A DNA stretch of 64,000 bases from Austropuccinia psidii (GCA_023105745.1 JALGQZ010000004.1:61559112-61623111), one strand, 5' to 3'; shown: positions 23,422 to 37,400, counted from the first letter of the stretch. The notes: generated from the letters alone by a model not told the origin. Numbers and translations are program-made.

Positions 23422-26400
23422 TCAGGCTTGTGGCCTTCTTTCATGTCTAAATCTTCTTAAGAGTTTATCTGAGTCAGGTATTTCTGATTCTGCCATCCAT
23501 TCATCTTCATGTACTGGATTTCTATATCTGACAAGATATTCTCTTTGATTTTTACCCCTAAGTCTCCTTTCTTTAATGACTTTCTTTATCTTTTTGTCTT
23601 CATTCTGTTCCACAGGTGGTACAGTTAAAGGAGTTGGGTTTCTTAAAGGAAACAATTCTTTATCAGCTGGTTGATAAGGTTTTATCAAGCTGACTGGAAA
23701 TGTGGGGTGTTTATTTTCCAATTCACCACTCAATTCCACTTGAACTGCATTGGTTCCATGTAAAGCAACAATAACAAAAGGTCCTACATAAGAATCTTTA
23801 AGTTTCTTTGGGCCTTTGATATTATTAAAATTCAAGGTTGAAACTAGCACTAAGTCCCCTACTTTGAAGTCTGGTACTTTATGACTCTTGTCCCACTTCT
23901 GTTTTGCATAATCAAAAGCATCATCCATACTCTGTTTTGCATGATGTTTTACTTTATCAAGCATTAATTTGAAGCTGGAAGCTGTAGGATGAATTTCAAT
24001 CAAGTCTTTCCTCAGTGTGTCTGCTGGGAGTCTTGGCTTCCATCCTTTCTCTAACATAGCAGGAGTTTGTCCTGATGTCTTGTATGCCAATTCTAATGCA
24101 GGTATCAGAGTGCACCAGTCATGGGGAAAGCCATCTGAGTCTTTGAATTCTAATCCATAAGAACAAAATCTCCTGATCATGTCTTCTAAAGTTTGAATCA
24201 TCCTCTCTGCTAGCCCATCTGTTTGAGGGTGATATGCTGTAGAGAATGATAACTTAGTCCCAAAAAATCTATGAAGATTGGTCCAAAGTGCAGATGTAAA
24301 CTTGGGGTCTCTGTCACTTATGATATTCTTAAATAACCCTGTATGAGAAATAACTCTACTCCATAAAAGAAGAGCTGTATCCATAGCAGTGTCATCTTTA
24401 TGACATGGTAAGAATATGGGAGTTTTGCTATATCTGTCTACAATGACTAAACAAGCATTATAACTTTTGTCACCACTTGGAGGAAGTGCTGTGACCCAAT
24501 CCATGTGAACAACTTCCCAAGGGGATTTTGGTTCTTGAATATGGATCATCAATCCAAATTTCTTGCCTGTACTCCTGTTTGCTTTTTGGCATCTATCACA
24601 GGTATGGCAATATTCAATGGTTTCTTTTCTCCAAGATGGCCACCATGCACAGTTCTTCACCTTTTCAAGTGTTCTGTCTTCTGATAGGTTTCCAGAGTAA
24701 ATGCTATCATGGCATTCATGAAGAATGGTATTGATAAGCAATCTACTACACAGTGTCATCACACAAGAATGTTTTGTTCTATGGTAAATAATCCCATCAA
24801 ACAAGTGAAATCTTCCTTCAGAATAGGAATTTTTCCAAACTTCATCAAGTGCATTAACTAAAGATGTATCTTTGCAGTCTTTATCTAATAAAGAAGTCAA
24901 GATATGGCAATTATTGTCTTGTTTATAAGACTCTCTGACCTCTTCAAAGAATTCAGTCCCAATATCAGTTATGTTAATTCCTTCAATTGGAATCTGTGGT
25001 TCAGCTTCCAAAGGTACATAAGCTGGGTTATCAGGAGTGTTGGCTAAAGCCCATCTACTAAGTCCATCAGCATTCTTGTGAATTTTTCCTGCTTTATGAA
25101 CTATAGTCATGTTTCCTCTATATTCTTGAATGGCTATTTGCCATCTCAACATATGTCTGTTGGGACTTTTCATGTTAAGAAGTGATTTTACGGCATTACA
25201 GTCAGTTATCACTTCAAAAATACTGCCATCAAGGTAATAGTGTAGTTTCTCAAGTGCCCATACCAAACATAAGCACTCCATTTGGCTTGCACCATATCTG
25301 GCTTCTGTTGGTTTGATTTGTCTTGAGATATAACAAACTGGTCCTTCTGTAGGTTTGTCATCAATAATCTGGACTTGATGTAGGGCTGCCCCTAGTCCAT
25401 CTCCACATGCATCAATGTACAATTTAAAAGGAATATTCCAGTCAGGCATGAGGAGTAAAGGTGCTTCTGTAAGGGCTTTCTTTATCTTCTCATAAGCATT
25501 AATTCTTTCCTGTGTCATCTCAAATACAGTCTGTTGATCACAGATTCTATAGAGTGATTTGGCTAGAATTGCAAAATCTTTCAGGTGTTGCCTATAGTAA
25601 CTGGCAAACCCAAGAAAAGACATCATTTCTTTTTTATTCTGGGGTATTGGTTTAAGTAACACTGCCGCTACTTTATTCTTGTCAATACCCAAGCTCAAAC
25701 CAGAAACAACCTGTCCTAATGCTTTGAGTTCTTCAAAGCCAAAATTGCATTTCTTAAGTGAAATTTTCATGTTCACTTCTGCAACTTTATGAAGTACTCT
25801 TTCAAGTCTTCCAAGGTGCAAAGAACATGAGTCAGAACATATAATAATATCATCAATATAAATGATAAGCCATCCTTCAGACAATTCTGTGGGGAAGATG
25901 GTATTCATCATTCTTTGATAATGAGATGGAGAAATTTTAATGCCAAATGGCATTCTAAGATACTCAAAAATGCCACAGTTGGAGATAATTCTAAGTAATT
26001 TCTTAGCTTTAGGCGTCAAAACATTTTGATGAAAGCCTTTCAATGCATCCATTGATGTTATATACTTGGCTTTAGACAATTGAGTCAAGGTTTCTTGAAT
26101 TCTAGGGATTGGATACCTATCTGGAACTGTGTAGGTATTCAAAGCTCTAAAATCTCCAACCATTCTTGACTTATCATTATGCCATGCAATAATAACAGGT
26201 GTTGTCACTTCAACTTCCTCATTATGGCCTACTTTCCTTAGCACACCAAGTTGGATCAACTCTTGGATATGTTTTTCCAAGGCCTCTCTAGCTCTGGGAC
26301 TGGCTGGATAAGCTGGTCTTCTAATTACTGGAGGGTATGGTCTGTCAATATTAAGAGTAATATCAACTTCATGTCCTCTTATAGCGCCTAATGGTTCATT

Positions 26401-29115
26401 ATCAGAGGCAAATGCATTTTTATATGTGTATAACACATTAATAAGCTCATTCCTCATCTTTGGTGACAATGATTGATTAATTTGTGCTTCAACAAGTTGA
26501 TTAGTCACAAATTCATCTTTGGAAGTATCTTTGACAGAAGATACTACAAATATCTGTTTTGGCATATTGGAGAAAGCAAATTTTTGTCTCTTGTTATCTC
26601 CAATTGTGAGATATCTGTCTTTATGGTTATTTATATCAATACCATAAATATTTAAGTAATCATTTCCAAGAATGATGTGCTGAGATGTGCAATTATCCAT
26701 TACTAAAATCTCAGTTTTCATTCTTACACTTCCTGCTGGATGTGGGAATACAATATTAGTGTCCAATATGCCCAAGGGGTACATATTGTTACTGGCACTA
26801 CTGAATTGTACACCTTCTATTGGTAATAGATGGTTTTTCCATTCAGGAAGTATAATTTGGAGATAATCCTTGCCAACACAAGTGCAAAATGCCCCTGTAT
26901 CCAAATTTACTTTGGCTTCAATATCACTCATCAGAACTGATGTGATACAGGATGCTCCAGCAGTATAACCCTTTCCTCTAGCAGGTTTTGTTTTACACAT
27001 TCTGGCATCTTGGATATTGATCAGGTTGCAGCAATCTTCACTGTACTGTGGCAAGTGGGTATGGACTTCTGTGACCTCAAAGAAAGCTGAAATGTTTTCA
27101 ATGGGATGGTCCTCCACTGGTGTATCTTCAGAGACTGCAGAATCTTGATCAGACTCCTCTTTCTCTTCAGTACACTGAATTTCTTCAATGACTTGAACTT
27201 CATTGATTTTTGTCTTCTTAGGACAAGTGTTGGATAAATGTGAAGTACTTCCACATTTATGACACTTCAAGACAGGTCTTTCTGGTCTTCTTTCCTCTCT
27301 AGGAATCTTTGAGACTATTTTGGACTCTATTGGGTTTTTAATCCAAGTCTTACCAATTCTTGTCCTGGTAATGATATCTTCCATAGCATTAATGTAGTCC
27401 TCTGTTGAACAAGGTTCCACACATCTGCTTTTGATAGCATGTTCCGATTCTCCTCCACACTTTCTTAATATTTTCATATTAATCATAGTGTCAGACATAT
27501 CTGGGTGTAAAGCAGATAATCTGTCTTTTTGTTTGAAGAACCAAGTAAGTGGTTTGTCTTTTTCTGAGTTAAAAATGGCACTTTCAAAAGCATTCTCCAT
27601 TTTAAACCTCCAAGAATTATTGGCCCATTTGGTAATCACTTCAGATTTCCACCAAGACCAGTCATGTTTACCATGATCAATCCTCATTTTGTAGTACCAT
27701 TTCTTTGCAGTTCTGGTAAACAAACAGTGTAGTCTTCCCACTATGATTTCATCAGGTATATTAAAGTCTTCTTGCAACATATCAATAGTTCTGATGAATT
27801 CAATATGGTTATATTCTCCTTCACCAGAGAATGTTGGCCATTCTTCTATTTTGGGAATATCTCTTGCAGAGTAGGCATTCTCTCCCAAGAATGGAGTCAA
27901 ACTTTCTTTGACAGAAATTTTTTCTTCAGTCAAAGGTGTAGAATGTCTTGGCATATGTGGTTCATGATTCTTATGAATTTGCTCCACACTTGCAATTATA
28001 TCATTCTTCAATTTCTGCCTCTCACTGTCACTTTTTGCTAAATGTATAGCAAATTGATTGGTGTTCTTAACTATTTGTAAGACATGGTCTTCAAGAGTTT
28101 TAAGTCTATCATTCACTTTAAAAATGGAAGGATCTTCTGTGTCATTATTTTGACATTGGTTCTCAATTCTTTCACAAGCATTGCTAATTGACTCAAGGGT
28201 GACATTTGTCAATTGATGCCAATCAGAATGTTGTGTGTCACTCTTCTTTAAATCATTGATGTCTAATGTAATTTGCTTCAACTTTGACTCAAGTTTTCCA
28301 ATTTCTACACTAATACTTCTATGTACAACATTTATTTGAGTGGAAAAGTCCTGTTCATCCTTTCCTGCTCCTTGGCTGTGAATTCCATAAGAGTTCTGGC
28401 CATATTGAAGACACTGTCCATGGCTGAAGGCTCCAATTTGGGGATCCTGTACCCTTGTGGGTAAGGTCTGTGCCAATTGGCTTTGCCTTTGCCCTTGCCT
28501 TGATGGTTCTTGGGACCTCTCTGTTTCTTTTGAGGTCCTTTGGGCTTGTCCTTGGGCGCTTCTGGAGCTGGTTTGGAGCTGGTAGATGCCACTGGTGCCT
28601 CTGTCTCCAAAGCTGGAGTCATTTCCAACTCTTTCTTCTGGTCTATGGATAAAATACTTTGGTTCTTCAACCAATTCTTTATCTTTTTGACCTTGTCTTT
28701 GCAAGACAGGGGGCTCCATCCTCCTAAGAGTTCTATGGTCTTCTCCTGACCCAGAAAGCTCTTGATGTGTAAGTAGGAGTTCATGGCCCCCTGCCAAAGG
28801 CTTGGGCAGATTTCCCAGTCCTCTTCCTTGGCTGCTCTGAACCAGTTTTTGTACTGGCATTGATATATTTCTATTGCTGCCACCTGAAAGTGGTTCAGCC
28901 CTGGAAATATTACCATAAATCAGTTCAGGCTCTGAATTCACGTCAAAATCTGTTGGTACAGACCTTGGGGAATGGGGGGAAACTCTGGCATCCTCCAAAT
29001 GTGTCTTCCTTGTGGAAGACTTGGCACTTCTGGATTTGGTCTTGCCTCTTCCTTGTCCACATCCATCTGGTTGGACTGAATAGTTGCTTCCATTTCTGGT
29101 ATGCACCATTTTCAC
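23422..29115 (-). CDS. gag-pol: Gypsy C2 Gag-Pol polyprotein (1897 aa)
   Basis: Uninterrupted single-frame polyprotein. Approximate residue positions: N-terminal Q/R/S-rich region 1-260 overlapping ORF-X; coiled-coil-like region 270-400; Gag core with [10 protein letters not shown] near 430 to IKSRC near 580; CCHC knuckle [14 protein letters not shown] near 620; protease LDTGAFC near 740; RT with YIDD near 1086; RNase [10 protein letters not shown] near 1233; integrase zinc finger 1470-1508; DDE residues in HMDWV near 1538, SDRDPKF near 1600 and [11 protein letters not shown] near 1636; chromodomain [10 protein letters not shown]...DEWM near 1855-1888. Chromodomains steer chromovirus integrases to modified chromatin. 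A 15-base in-frame deletion, against C1, removes five residues after ELAYKTS. The start is the first ATG (29115); ATG 29109 is equally possible. No stop or frameshift is seen. Confidence 0.95.
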   Translation of the reverse strand: MKMVHTRNGSNYSVQPDGCGQGRGKTKSRSAKSSTRKTHLEDARVSPHSPRSVPTDFDVNSEPELIYGNISRAEPLSGGSNRNISMPVQKLVQSSQGRGLGNLPKPLAGGHELLLTHQELSGSGEDHRTLRRMEPPVLQRQGQKDKELVEEPKYFIHRPEERVGNDSSFGDRGTSGIYQLQTSSRSAQGQAQRTSKETERSQEPSRQGQRQSQLAQTLPTRVQDPQIGAFSHGQCLQYGQNSYGIHSQGAGKDEQDFSTQINVVHRSISVEIGKLESKLKQITLDINDLKKSDTQHSDWHQLTNVTLESISNACERIENQCQNNDTEDPSIFKVNDRLKTLEDHVLQIVKNTNQFAIHLAKSDSERQKLKNDIIASVEQIHKNHEPHMPRHSTPLTEEKISVKESLTPFLGENAYSARDIPKIEEWPTFSGEGEYNHIEFIRTIDMLQEDFNIPDEIIVGRLHCLFTRTAKKWYYKMRIDHGKHDWSWWKSEVITKWANNSWRFKMENAFESAIFNSEKDKPLTWFFKQKDRLSALHPDMSDTMINMKILRKCGGESEHAIKSRCVEPCSTEDYINAMEDIITRTRIGKTWIKNPIESKIVSKIPREERRPERPVLKCHKCGSTSHLSNTCPKKTKINEVQVIEEIQCTEEKEESDQDSAVSEDTPVEDHPIENISAFFEVTEVHTHLPQYSEDCCNLINIQDARMCKTKPARGKGYTAGASCITSVLMSDIEAKVNLDTGAFCTCVGKDYLQIILPEWKNHLLPIEGVQFSSASNNMYPLGILDTNIVFPHPAGSVRMKTEILVMDNCTSQHIILGNDYLNIYGIDINNHKDRYLTIGDNKRQKFAFSNMPKQIFVVSSVKDTSKDEFVTNQLVEAQINQSLSPKMRNELINVLYTYKNAFASDNEPLGAIRGHEVDITLNIDRPYPPVIRRPAYPASPRAREALEKHIQELIQLGVLRKVGHNEEVEVTTPVIIAWHNDKSRMVGDFRALNTYTVPDRYPIPRIQETLTQLSKAKYITSMDALKGFHQNVLTPKAKKLLRIISNCGIFEYLRMPFGIKISPSHYQRMMNTIFPTELSEGWLIIYIDDIIICSDSCSLHLGRLERVLHKVAEVNMKISLKKCNFGFEELKALGQVVSGLSLGIDKNKVAAVLLKPIPQNKKEMMSFLGFASYYRQHLKDFAILAKSLYRICDQQTVFEMTQERINAYEKIKKALTEAPLLLMPDWNIPFKLYIDACGDGLGAALHQVQIIDDKPTEGPVCYISRQIKPTEARYGASQMECLCLVWALEKLHYYLDGSIFEVITDCNAVKSLLNMKSPNRHMLRWQIAIQEYRGNMTIVHKAGKIHKNADGLSRWALANTPDNPAYVPLEAEPQIPIEGINITDIGTEFFEEVRESYKQDNNCHILTSLLDKDCKDTSLVNALDEVWKNSYSEGRFHLFDGIIYHRTKHSCVMTLCSRLLINTILHECHDSIYSGNLSEDRTLEKVKNCAWWPSWRKETIEYCHTCDRCQKANRSTGKKFGLMIHIQEPKSPWEVVHMDWVTALPPSGDKSYNACLVIVDRYSKTPIFLPCHKDDTAMDTALLLWSRVISHTGLFKNIISDRDPKFTSALWTNLHRFFGTKLSFSTAYHPQTDGLAERMIQTLEDMIRRFCSYGLEFKDSDGFPHDWCTLIPALELAYKTSGQTPAMLEKGWKPRLPADTLRKDLIEIHPTASSFKLMLDKVKHHAKQSMDDAFDYAKQKWDKSHKVPDFKVGDLVLVSTLNFNNIKGPKKLKDSYVGPFVIVALHGTNAVQVELSGELENKHPTFPVSLIKPYQPADKELFPLRNPTPLTVPPVEQNEDKKIKKVIKERRLRGKNQREYLVRYRNPVHEDEWMAESEIPDSDKLLRRFRHERRPQA
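28332..28900 (-). CDS. C2 ORF-X main exon (overlaps gag, +1 frame)
   Basis: About 189 codons in the +1 frame against gag, entered from acceptor AATATTTCCAG (branch-like CTGAT upstream). The first residues are [20 protein letters not shown]. Block 1 is [15 protein letters not shown]....LLGGWSPL, then a long K/P/G-rich basic linker, then block 2 [20 protein letters not shown] and LMEF. Upstream of the acceptor the frame has TGA stops, so translation needs the splice from exon 29162-29320 (leftover G plus GG) or an internal start. The protein resembles nothing I can name; a basic nuclear or nucleic-acid-binding role is only a guess. Confidence 0.6.
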
Positions 29116-29161
29116 GTCAATTTAAAGATAAAAGGTGAAAAATATAAGATAAAATACACAC

Positions 29162-29320
29162 CTTTTGGTGGTAATTTAGCTTTTTCTGAGTTGAATAAGG
29201 TGCCTCTTTTAGCAATCTGCACCTCAATACTGTCTTCAGATTCTGCTTCTGAAGATTCTGGACTATTGATGTATCTTTTACTGAGTGTGTTACCAGCTGC
29301 ACAGTATTTGATTAAAGACA
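29162..29320 (-). CDS. C2 ORF-X upstream exon (putative)
   Basis: 159 bases, phase 1 in and phase 1 out. Acceptor CTCTTTAAG before 29320, donor GTGTGT after 29162. It encodes a Ser/Glu-rich peptide (SPESSEAESEDS). Same position, phase and flanking signals as the upstream exons of A1, B1 and C1. The exon before it, possibly in the LTR, was not identified. Confidence 0.48.
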
Positions 29321-29704
29321 CTTAAAGAGAAAAAAAGATGATAAAAGAAATTATTTTTGTGTTTTAAGATATTAAAAGATTTTTTATGAATTTTATTATT
29401 TTTTAATAATAAAAAATTATTCTTTTTGAAGAAAAAAAATTAAAATTTATGATTTTGAATGAAAATTAATTCAGAGTAACTCAAAGAATAATTTTATAAG
29501 TTTTTGGATGTGAAAAAGCCACGTGTAAAAACAGTATAAAATTAAACCAAATTCCTCAATGAAAAGATTTCCAAAACAATTTCAAAAATAAGAATTATTT
29601 TAACTTTAAAATGAAAGAAAAAATTATTAAATTAATATATTTTAGAGCTTAAAAATATATTAATTAAGGGTACAAGGTTCAAAAAACACGGCCAGGCCCC
29701 CAAA
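29321..29704 (-). other. C2 leader and primer-binding site
   Basis: AT-rich leader with the primer site TGGGGGCCTGGCCGTG reading down from 29702, two bases inside the LTR. No ORF supported. Confidence 0.75.
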
Positions 29705-31629
29705 TGTAAGATGTGACTATGAAACTGATGATAATATTACTATTAATCAACAGTACTATGTCTGTTCTTATGAAATATAATAATGAAGTATTATTATAAC
29801 CACAATTAAATAATTAAAAAAAATCATTTCTTTCACGTGTTAAGCACTACTAGTTATTTTAACAGTGAGCAAGTAATTGTCTACTAGAATCAATTACAAG
29901 AAGAATTTAATAATAAAAACTTCTTTATTAAAATAATAAAATTATTTTAATATATAATTATCTTTTGCAAGAGTAATTATAAAGATAATTCTTGAAGAAA
30001 ACTATTACTAGAGAAAAACTTTAAGAATTAAGAATAAATGACTCACTAATACTCCAAAGAACTTATTGATAGATAAGAGTAGAGAAATTTGACGTGGAAT
30101 TGTGGATTTAAGGGATCAAAAGGATTTATAACAGTATTACAACAATATATAGTTGGATTCTATGATTTCACGTCTTTCTGATTGATTCTGAAAGATTTAA
30201 AACACTTAAGAATAGCTTTAACTAATACTTACTTGTTGGTAATAATGATTTTAATAAATTGATAAGATGATGATACGGAAAAAACAGCAAGAATAGGCTT
30301 CTTTTAAGTCAACAACAGCTCACAGAGGCGTGCCATGGAGCAAACTGAAAAACCAGTGAGTGAGAAAACAATAAACCCTTTTGAATTAATGATTGCATCA
30401 TCTGTTGTCACGTAAGATTATCATAATTACTTAATTGATGCTTTTACGTGACTACCAACCCCAATATGGTTAAGAATAAAAGGAGTAACATCTGTAAATC
30501 TTCTTTTATTCTAAAATAATCATTGATTTCTCAAATTTATCAATGTTATTGCCAATTTCATCACAGGTTGTAATTTCTGTGAATTTTTGAAGATTCAATG
30601 TTTCACGTAGAATGGTCAAAAATGGACTGTAAGTAAAACCTTTAATTTTACTAGTAAAACCATAATTCTTTTTGGTTGTACCATAGATAATACAGTTCTT
30701 CATTGGTCCTGAAAGTTTCAGGAAGATTCATTAAGAATTGTATTTTTAATGAATTTTTGAAGTTTTTACCTCATTTCTACGTAGAATTGCAAATAGCAGT
30801 ATTTTGCTGGTTGCTATGAGGTAAATCAATGAATATGGATCCCAAAAGGGTTTAATTACTCTTTTAGGGTCTAGTCATGGAAAGTCATCAAGAATTGACG
30901 GTGTTACAGGAGCCTAAGTAGCTTATTACCTCCTTGGCACGTCAAAATAGCAGGTTATTTGCTATTTTTCTTATGATTACAGTAGGTGTAACTTGGTAAC
31001 CAAGTTCCCAAAGAGTTTTAGTTTACCAATTGGGCCAAGATGAGCCATGGATCCATGCTCTGGAGCTATCCACTCCTCTGAGGCCTCAGAAGTTGGGTAC
31101 CCTGGCTTTCTTTGATGTCTTTTGTCCCCCTTGCTTAATTTTTACGTCAAAATAGTAATTTAAGCTTAAAGTGAGATATCCACTATGGGTGTACCAAAAG
31201 TCTATGTAAGAATACCATAATATTAAGTGCTCAAAACATGCATAACACTATTCTTAGTGTATATGTAACATGGGATTTCTCACTTTCCCATTATTTTGGC
31301 AAAAAATCAAGAAAAACAAAAATTTTCACAGATCTTTTATGTGGTATTAATGATTTGGTATTGAAGTATTTTCCATTTTACCACCTTAAATACTTAAATT
31401 GAGCTTATTCACTCTATGGAGCTACCCTAGGTGAATTTCTGTGTAGAATCCAAATCTGGTCTTAAATCCATGGATTTACTTACTCAATAAAAAGTTATTC
31501 ATCTTTTCTGAAATTGAAAATGATGAATTTTGGATATATGCATGACTTATGAGTTTTGCATAATTCAAAATTTCTTTTTAAGATAATTGTGGCCTATTTG
31601 GGTATGTAAAATATACCTCAAGGCTCACA
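29705..31629 (-). repeat. 5' LTR of C2 (1925 bp)
   Basis: Same length as the partner LTR at 21357-23281, with scattered substitutions. It ends directly at the ATGCT duplication, after which B1 pol resumes. Confidence 0.94.
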
Positions 31630-32265
31630 ATGCTAGAGAAAGGTTGGAATCCAAGACTTCCTTATGATACCCTCAAAAAGGACTTAGTGGACATACATCC
31701 AACAGAAAGCAGTTTTAAGATAATGCTTGACAAAGCAAGACACCATGCAAACAGATGCATGCAAGACTCTTTCAAATATGCAAAAGAAAGATGGGACAAA
31801 AGTCATAAACCACCTGACTTCAAAATAGGAGATTTGGTATTAGTATCAACTCTTAACTTTAATAACATAAAAGGACCAAAGAAACTGAAAGATTCCTTTG
31901 CAGGACCATTTATGGTAAAAGCACTTCATGGACCCAATGCTGTACAATTGGAACTTACAGGTGATTTAATGAATAAACACCCAACTTTCCCTGTAAGTCT
32001 TATAAAACCTTACAGCTCAAGTGACAAGGAATTATTTCCACTAAGAAATAAACCCCCACTTGAAATTCCCCCTTTGGAAGAAGGAGAAGAAAAAAGAATT
32101 GTAAAAGTCCTTAAAGCAAGAAGGACAAGGAACAAAAAAGAAAGAGAATACCTTGTAAGGTATAGAAATCCAACTCAAGAAGATGAATGGCTACTTGAGA
32201 AAGATATAACAAATGCTGATAAACTACTGAGGAGTTTTAGACATGAAAGAAAACCTAAAGAATAA
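31630..32265 (+). pseudogene. pol: Gypsy B1 pol 3' end (integrase C-terminus and chromodomain)
   Basis: Continuation of the frame broken at 21356; its first five bases (ATGCT) are the target duplication, and removing C2 restores one frame. It contains the integrase C-terminal SH3-like region ([20 protein letters not shown]), the FPVSLIKPY motif and a chromodomain ([17 protein letters not shown]), and ends in TAA. As an isolated ORF it starts at the duplicated ATG by chance. Confidence 0.93.
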
Positions 32266-32370
32266 CAAAATCAAGCATTATTGAGCTTCAGGACTGATAA
32301 AGTCTAATGAAGAGGTAGGACAGTGGATGATACCCTAATCACACATATCAGATTGTGGTACAATCTTTTT

Positions 32371-32383
32371 TGGTGGTAGGGAA
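32371..32383 (+). other. Polypurine tract of B1
   Basis: TGGTGGTAGGGAA immediately precedes the 3' LTR. The purine run is short and interrupted by T, and the same sequence precedes the LTR of B2. Confidence 0.65.
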
Positions 32384-34410
32384 TGTGAGCCTTTGAGATA
32401 TGACCACATACCCAATAAGGTCACAAAAAAGACTTAGAATAATTATACCTTTAATATAATTATATTAAAATTACTTAGAATAATTATACATTAAAAATAA
32501 TTACTTAAATATACAAAAAATAACATAAATTGGTACAAAAATTGGTTTAACTTAAAAACCAATGAATGAACATGTAGAATAAATTATACTATTGGATTAC
32601 CCATGGTAAAATACACATATACCATTTTTATGGCATATCTGTAAAGTCAATATTTAATGAATTATAAGGTATAATACCTTATAAAAACCATAAATCCTTA
32701 TTTATCTCAAGAACTAATGAAACAAAATGTGAATGGAACTGTACCAGTGGATTCCCCACGAAATTCCACACATAAAACAATTAATAAGCCAATTTCCAAA
32801 GTTAATACTTAAGGAATTAACCTGAATATATGCACTTTTTTGGTCAACACATATATTCAAGGATCATAGCTAATATCTCCTAAACTATACATGATAGAAT
32901 GATGAACCAAAAATGAAGTTACCACTTAATTACTGTAAGAACACAGATATGAGCTTTATTTTACAAATTATAAACAAGGTTAAAACCTATGATGAAATAT
33001 TGATAAAAATCAACAGAGCTGTTGACCACTTTGTTGTGAAAGTGTTCCAAACTTAAAAAAAAGTATACAGTTGGATTCTACTAGTTCATTTGTGAAGAAT
33101 GATGTAATTTTTATTCTTAATTTCAGGGTATAACCCCCTGAAATCAAGGTTTGAAGTTTAAAATATTGAATTTCGACAGAAAAGATGAGTTACAAGAAAA
33201 ATCACCAAAATTAGAATTTTGATGATGTAATGAAAAGCTCTTGGCAGCATAATAGGGTTATGCCAGGCTATCATAATTCACTCTCTGAATTGCTGTAGCG
33301 TGTAGATCTTAAAATTTATTGAGGATCAAAGTTTGAGCTTAATTTGAGCAGTTATGATCACTCACAGTAACCTTAAATTCAGTTTAACAGTCTTAAGAGT
33401 GATAAAATTGGTGAATACTATTAGTTTATGATTAAAACTAATAAAATCCACGAAATTTTGGGGTTCTGCCAAGCCTCTGAGGTCATCAAACTTAGAGTTA
33501 TAGTGATAACTCTAAATAATGGTGTAATAATGATGTAATATGGTTTGATAATGATGTAATCATCTCCAAACCTTAAAATATTGATCAATTCCAGTGGGTA
33601 TGATCAGTACACGTCTACTAGAAGCCTGTTTGACTTTAGGAGGGAGGTATTTACCATAAATAGAGCTCTCTTTACTCTATTTTCCCCTCAGACGCATCAA
33701 AAACATTAAATCAATTAAATCAAAGGTAATTTCTTTATTCTTTATATATAAAACTATTATATTATTAAAGACCAAAGACCACCTTGTTGTAATAATCTAT
33801 TTTGACGTGATTAAATCATTTATTTAATTGTTTTTGCTAAAAATCTCTTTAAAAACTCATTTCCACGTTAAAATCCAGAATAATTTGTAATTTTCTTTAT
33901 TTTTATTGTAAATACAATTTGAAAAAGTTGTATTTAAATTTTTTGGCATAAAATATTTCAAAATTATTATATTAAGTGTTAAAAGTAGGTTATTTTCTCT
34001 TATTATAATAATTTCTCTATTATTACTCTCTTAATAATTCTTTAATTAATATAAATAGTATTTATATTGATTCATAACTTTAATATTAGTAATATTATTG
34101 TTATTAATTGTTTTTTATTAATAAAAAGCAATTTTTTACGCCTTTATTATTTGTTGGTAACAATAATAAAGAGCTTTTTAAATATATTCATTATTTTATA
34201 TTAATATATTTATTTATTATATTATATTTTCATAATATAAATTATATTATTATATTTATTTAATAATATAATTATTTTACGCCATAATAATAATAATTAT
34301 TTATTATTATTATATTTTTAATCTTATTTATTCAATTCATAAGGACATTCAGAGTACAACAAGTAATAAATTAGTAATTTTTACTTATTGTTTCATAGTC
34401 AGACCTTACA
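32384..34410 (+). repeat. 3' LTR of B1 (2027 bp)
   Basis: Runs TGTGAGCCTTTGAG...AGACCTTACA. Related LTRs: the tail 4715-5407 and the split LTR of B2. A perfect inverted repeat with 10-bp arms (TTAGAGTTAT, loop AGTG) lies at 33492-33515, and a TATA-like ATAAATA at 33656-33662. It abuts protease codons of B2, with AAAAG (34411-34415) as candidate target duplication. Confidence 0.9.
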
Positions 34411-34411
34411 A

Positions 34412-37400
34412 AAAGTGAACTTGGATACAGGAGCATATTGTACCTGTGTTGGTAAAGGTTATTTAAAAACAATTGTTCCAGATTGGCAAGAAAAACTTAT
34501 GCCAATACAAGGTGTCAAATTTAGTAGTGCAAGTGAGAGCATGAAGCCCCTTGGAATAATTGATTTAACACAGATTTTTCCTCACCCCTCACAATGTGTC
34601 AGAATTAAAGTATAGTTTGTAGTAATGGAAAACTGTACTAGTAATCACTTCATACTTGGAAATGACTACTTATCAATTTATGGTATAGATATCTCTAACC
34701 AAAAAGATAGATATTTCACCATAGGAGATAACAAAAGACAAACGTTTGGCTTCTTACATAACAAAAAACAAATAACAGTTATTGAGAATGAAGAGAAAAG
34801 TCCAGAAAAGGAACTTTTTATATCTGAAAAACTCAAAGAGGTAGAATTAAATCAAGAATTAACAGAAAAAATGAAAGAAAAATTGATTGACCTCTTATTT
34901 AAGTATAAAAATGCCTTTGCAAATGACAAAGAGCCACTAGGTGCCATAATTGGGCATGAGGTAGATATAATTCTTAATGTAGAAAGGCCTTACCCACCCT
35001 TGCTAAGGAGGCCTGCTTACCCAACTAGTCCAATGGCTAGAGAAGCCTTGGAGGTACACATTAAAGAATTAATGGACCTTGGAGTATTAAGAAAAGTAGG
35101 AAATAATGAACAGGTAGAGGTCACTACACCTGTCATTATAACTTGGCATAATGGAAGATCAAGAATGGTAGGAGACTTCAGAGCCCTGAACACCTATACC
35201 ATTCCAGACAGATATCCAATACCCAGAATCCATGAGACATTGACACAATTGTCACAAGCTAAGTTCATTACAGCCATGGATGCCTTAAAGGGTTTTCATC
35301 AAAATGTCTTAACAGACAATGCCAAGAAACTATTGAGGATAATAGTCCACTGTGGTATTTTTGAATACCTAAGAATGCCATTTGGCATAAAGAATGCACC
35401 TTCCCATTATCAAAGGATAATTAATACCATATTTCCTGAAGAATTATCAGAAGGATGGTGAATTATCTATATTGATGATATCATAGTTTTCTCAGAAACT
35501 TGGAAAAATCACCTTACAAGACTAGAAAGGGTACTACAAAAAATAGTGCAAGTAAATATGAAAATTTCCTTGAAAAAGTGTCATTTTGCATATAGTGAAC
35601 TAAAAGCACTAGGACATGTTGTATCTGGACTTAGTCTAGGAATGGACAAGAATAAAGTAGCAGCAGTACTACTTAAGCCAATGCCTCAAACCAAAAAAGA
35701 AATGCAATCATGTCTAGGATTTGCTGGTTACTATAGACAGCATATAAAGGACTTTGCAAAAATTGCCAAATCCTTGTATAAACTATGTGATCAACAAACA
35801 GTCTATGAAATAACAGAAGAAAGAGTCAAGGCATATGAAGAACTGAAGAATTCCTTGAAAAATGCCCCATTTCTTCAAATTCCAGATTGGAAACTACCCT
35901 TTAAGCTTTACATTGATGATTGTGGAGAAGGACTAGGTGCTGCACTACACCAGACACAAATTATCAATGATAAACCAGTGGAACAACCAATTTGTTTTAT
36001 TTCAAGGAAGATAAATCCAAAAGAAGCAAGATATGGAGCAAGCCAAATGGAATGCCTCTTCTTAGTGTGGAATTTATAAAAATTACATTATTACTTTGAT
36101 GGAACAGTATTTGATGTGATTACAGACTGTAATTCTGTAAAATCTCTATTCAATATTAAAACTCCAAATAGACATATGCTAAGATGGAAAATTGCTATCC
36201 AAGAATATAGAGGAAATATGACTATTGTTCATAAATCTGGCAATGTTCATAAAAATGCAGATGGCCTTAGCAGATGGGCTCTAGCAAATACCCCTGACAA
36301 TCCAGCATGGGTACCACAGGAAGAGCACCATATAGAAGGAATATGTGTTACAGAAATTGGCACAGAATTCTTTAGCCAAGTTAAAGAAAGCTATAAGATG
36401 GACAAGAATTGCCATATCTTAAGCGAACTTCTAATTACAGACTGCAAAGATCCATCACTTTAATCAAAATTAGATGAAACATGGAAAAAGGCATATGATG
36501 AAGGAAGATTCCACGTCCTTGTGGAATCCTTTACCCTAGAACAAAACACATATGTGTTATGGCCTTAACAGATAGAACCGTTATAAACACTATTTTACAT
36601 GAGTGTCATGATAGTGTTGCATCTGGACATCTTTCAGAAGACAGAACATTAGAAAGTGTGAAAACCTGCTCTTGGTGGCCAAATTGGAAGAAAGATGTTG
36701 CAGAATACTGCCAAACCTGTGACAGATGTCAAAAAGCCAACAGAGCCACAGTAAGGAAATTTGGAATGATGATCCAAATGCAAGAACCAAAATCCCCTTG
36801 GGAAATAGTTCATATGGATTGGGTAACAGCATTACCTCCAGCAGGAGACAGAAGCTATAATGCATGCCTAGTATTAGCTGACAGGTATAGCAAAACTCCC
36901 ATGTTCCTACCATGTCACAAAGATGACACAGATATGGACACAGCCATAATGATATGGAATAAAGTGATTAGCCATACAGGCTTATTCCAGAATAGTTTAA
37001 GTGACAGAGACCCAAAATTCACTTCAGCATTATGGACAAATCTCCATAACTTGTTTGGGACAAAGTTATCATTCTCAACAGCTTACCATCCTCACACTCA
37101 TGGTTTAGCAGAAAGAATGATTCAAACCTTGGAGGACATGATCACAAGATTCTGTGCTCATGGACTAGAATTCAAAGACTCTGATGGTTTTACCCATGAT
37201 TGGTGTACACTAATACCAGCCCTTGAACTGGCATATAAAACATCAATCCATTCTTCTACTGGCAAAACACCAGAAATGCTAGAAAAAGGTTGTAATCCAA
37301 GACTTCCTTATGATACCCTCAAAAAGGACTTAGTGGATATACACCCAACAGCAAGCAGTTTTAAGATAATGCTTGACAAAGCAAGACACCATGCAAACAG

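Larger units (their letters stand above)
21357..31629 (-). mobile_element. Ty3/Gypsy family C, copy C2, complete
   Basis: Two LTRs of 1925 bp each (21357-23281 and 29705-31629) differ at roughly one percent of positions by eye. Target duplication ATGCT at 21352-21356 and 31630-31634. Polypurine tract, primer site, ORF-X exons and one uninterrupted Gag-Pol frame are all present. It interrupts the integrase of B1 in opposite orientation. It is the most complete family-C copy here and plausibly recently active. Confidence 0.95.
4715..34410 (+). mobile_element. Ty3/Gypsy family B, copy B1, interrupted by C1 and C2
   Basis: The pieces, read after removing the inserts, are: 5' LTR tail 4715-5407, primer site, leader 5408-5762 continued at 16776, gag-pol 17161-21356 continued at 31635, polypurine tract, and 3' LTR 32384-34410. 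C1 (5763-16770) is bracketed by AAACC and C2 (21357-31629) by ATGCT, and the B1 sequence joins perfectly across both. The left part of its 5' LTR lies beyond A0 and outside the window. B1 is decayed: three in-frame stops and a deleted Gag core. The base after its 3' LTR is inside protease of another family-B copy (B2), so B1 most likely inserted into B2. Confidence 0.85.

Noticed and set aside
32384..34410. Solo LTR of family B
   Set aside because: It is preceded by the matching pol 3' end and polypurine tract of B1, so it is the 3' LTR of B1.
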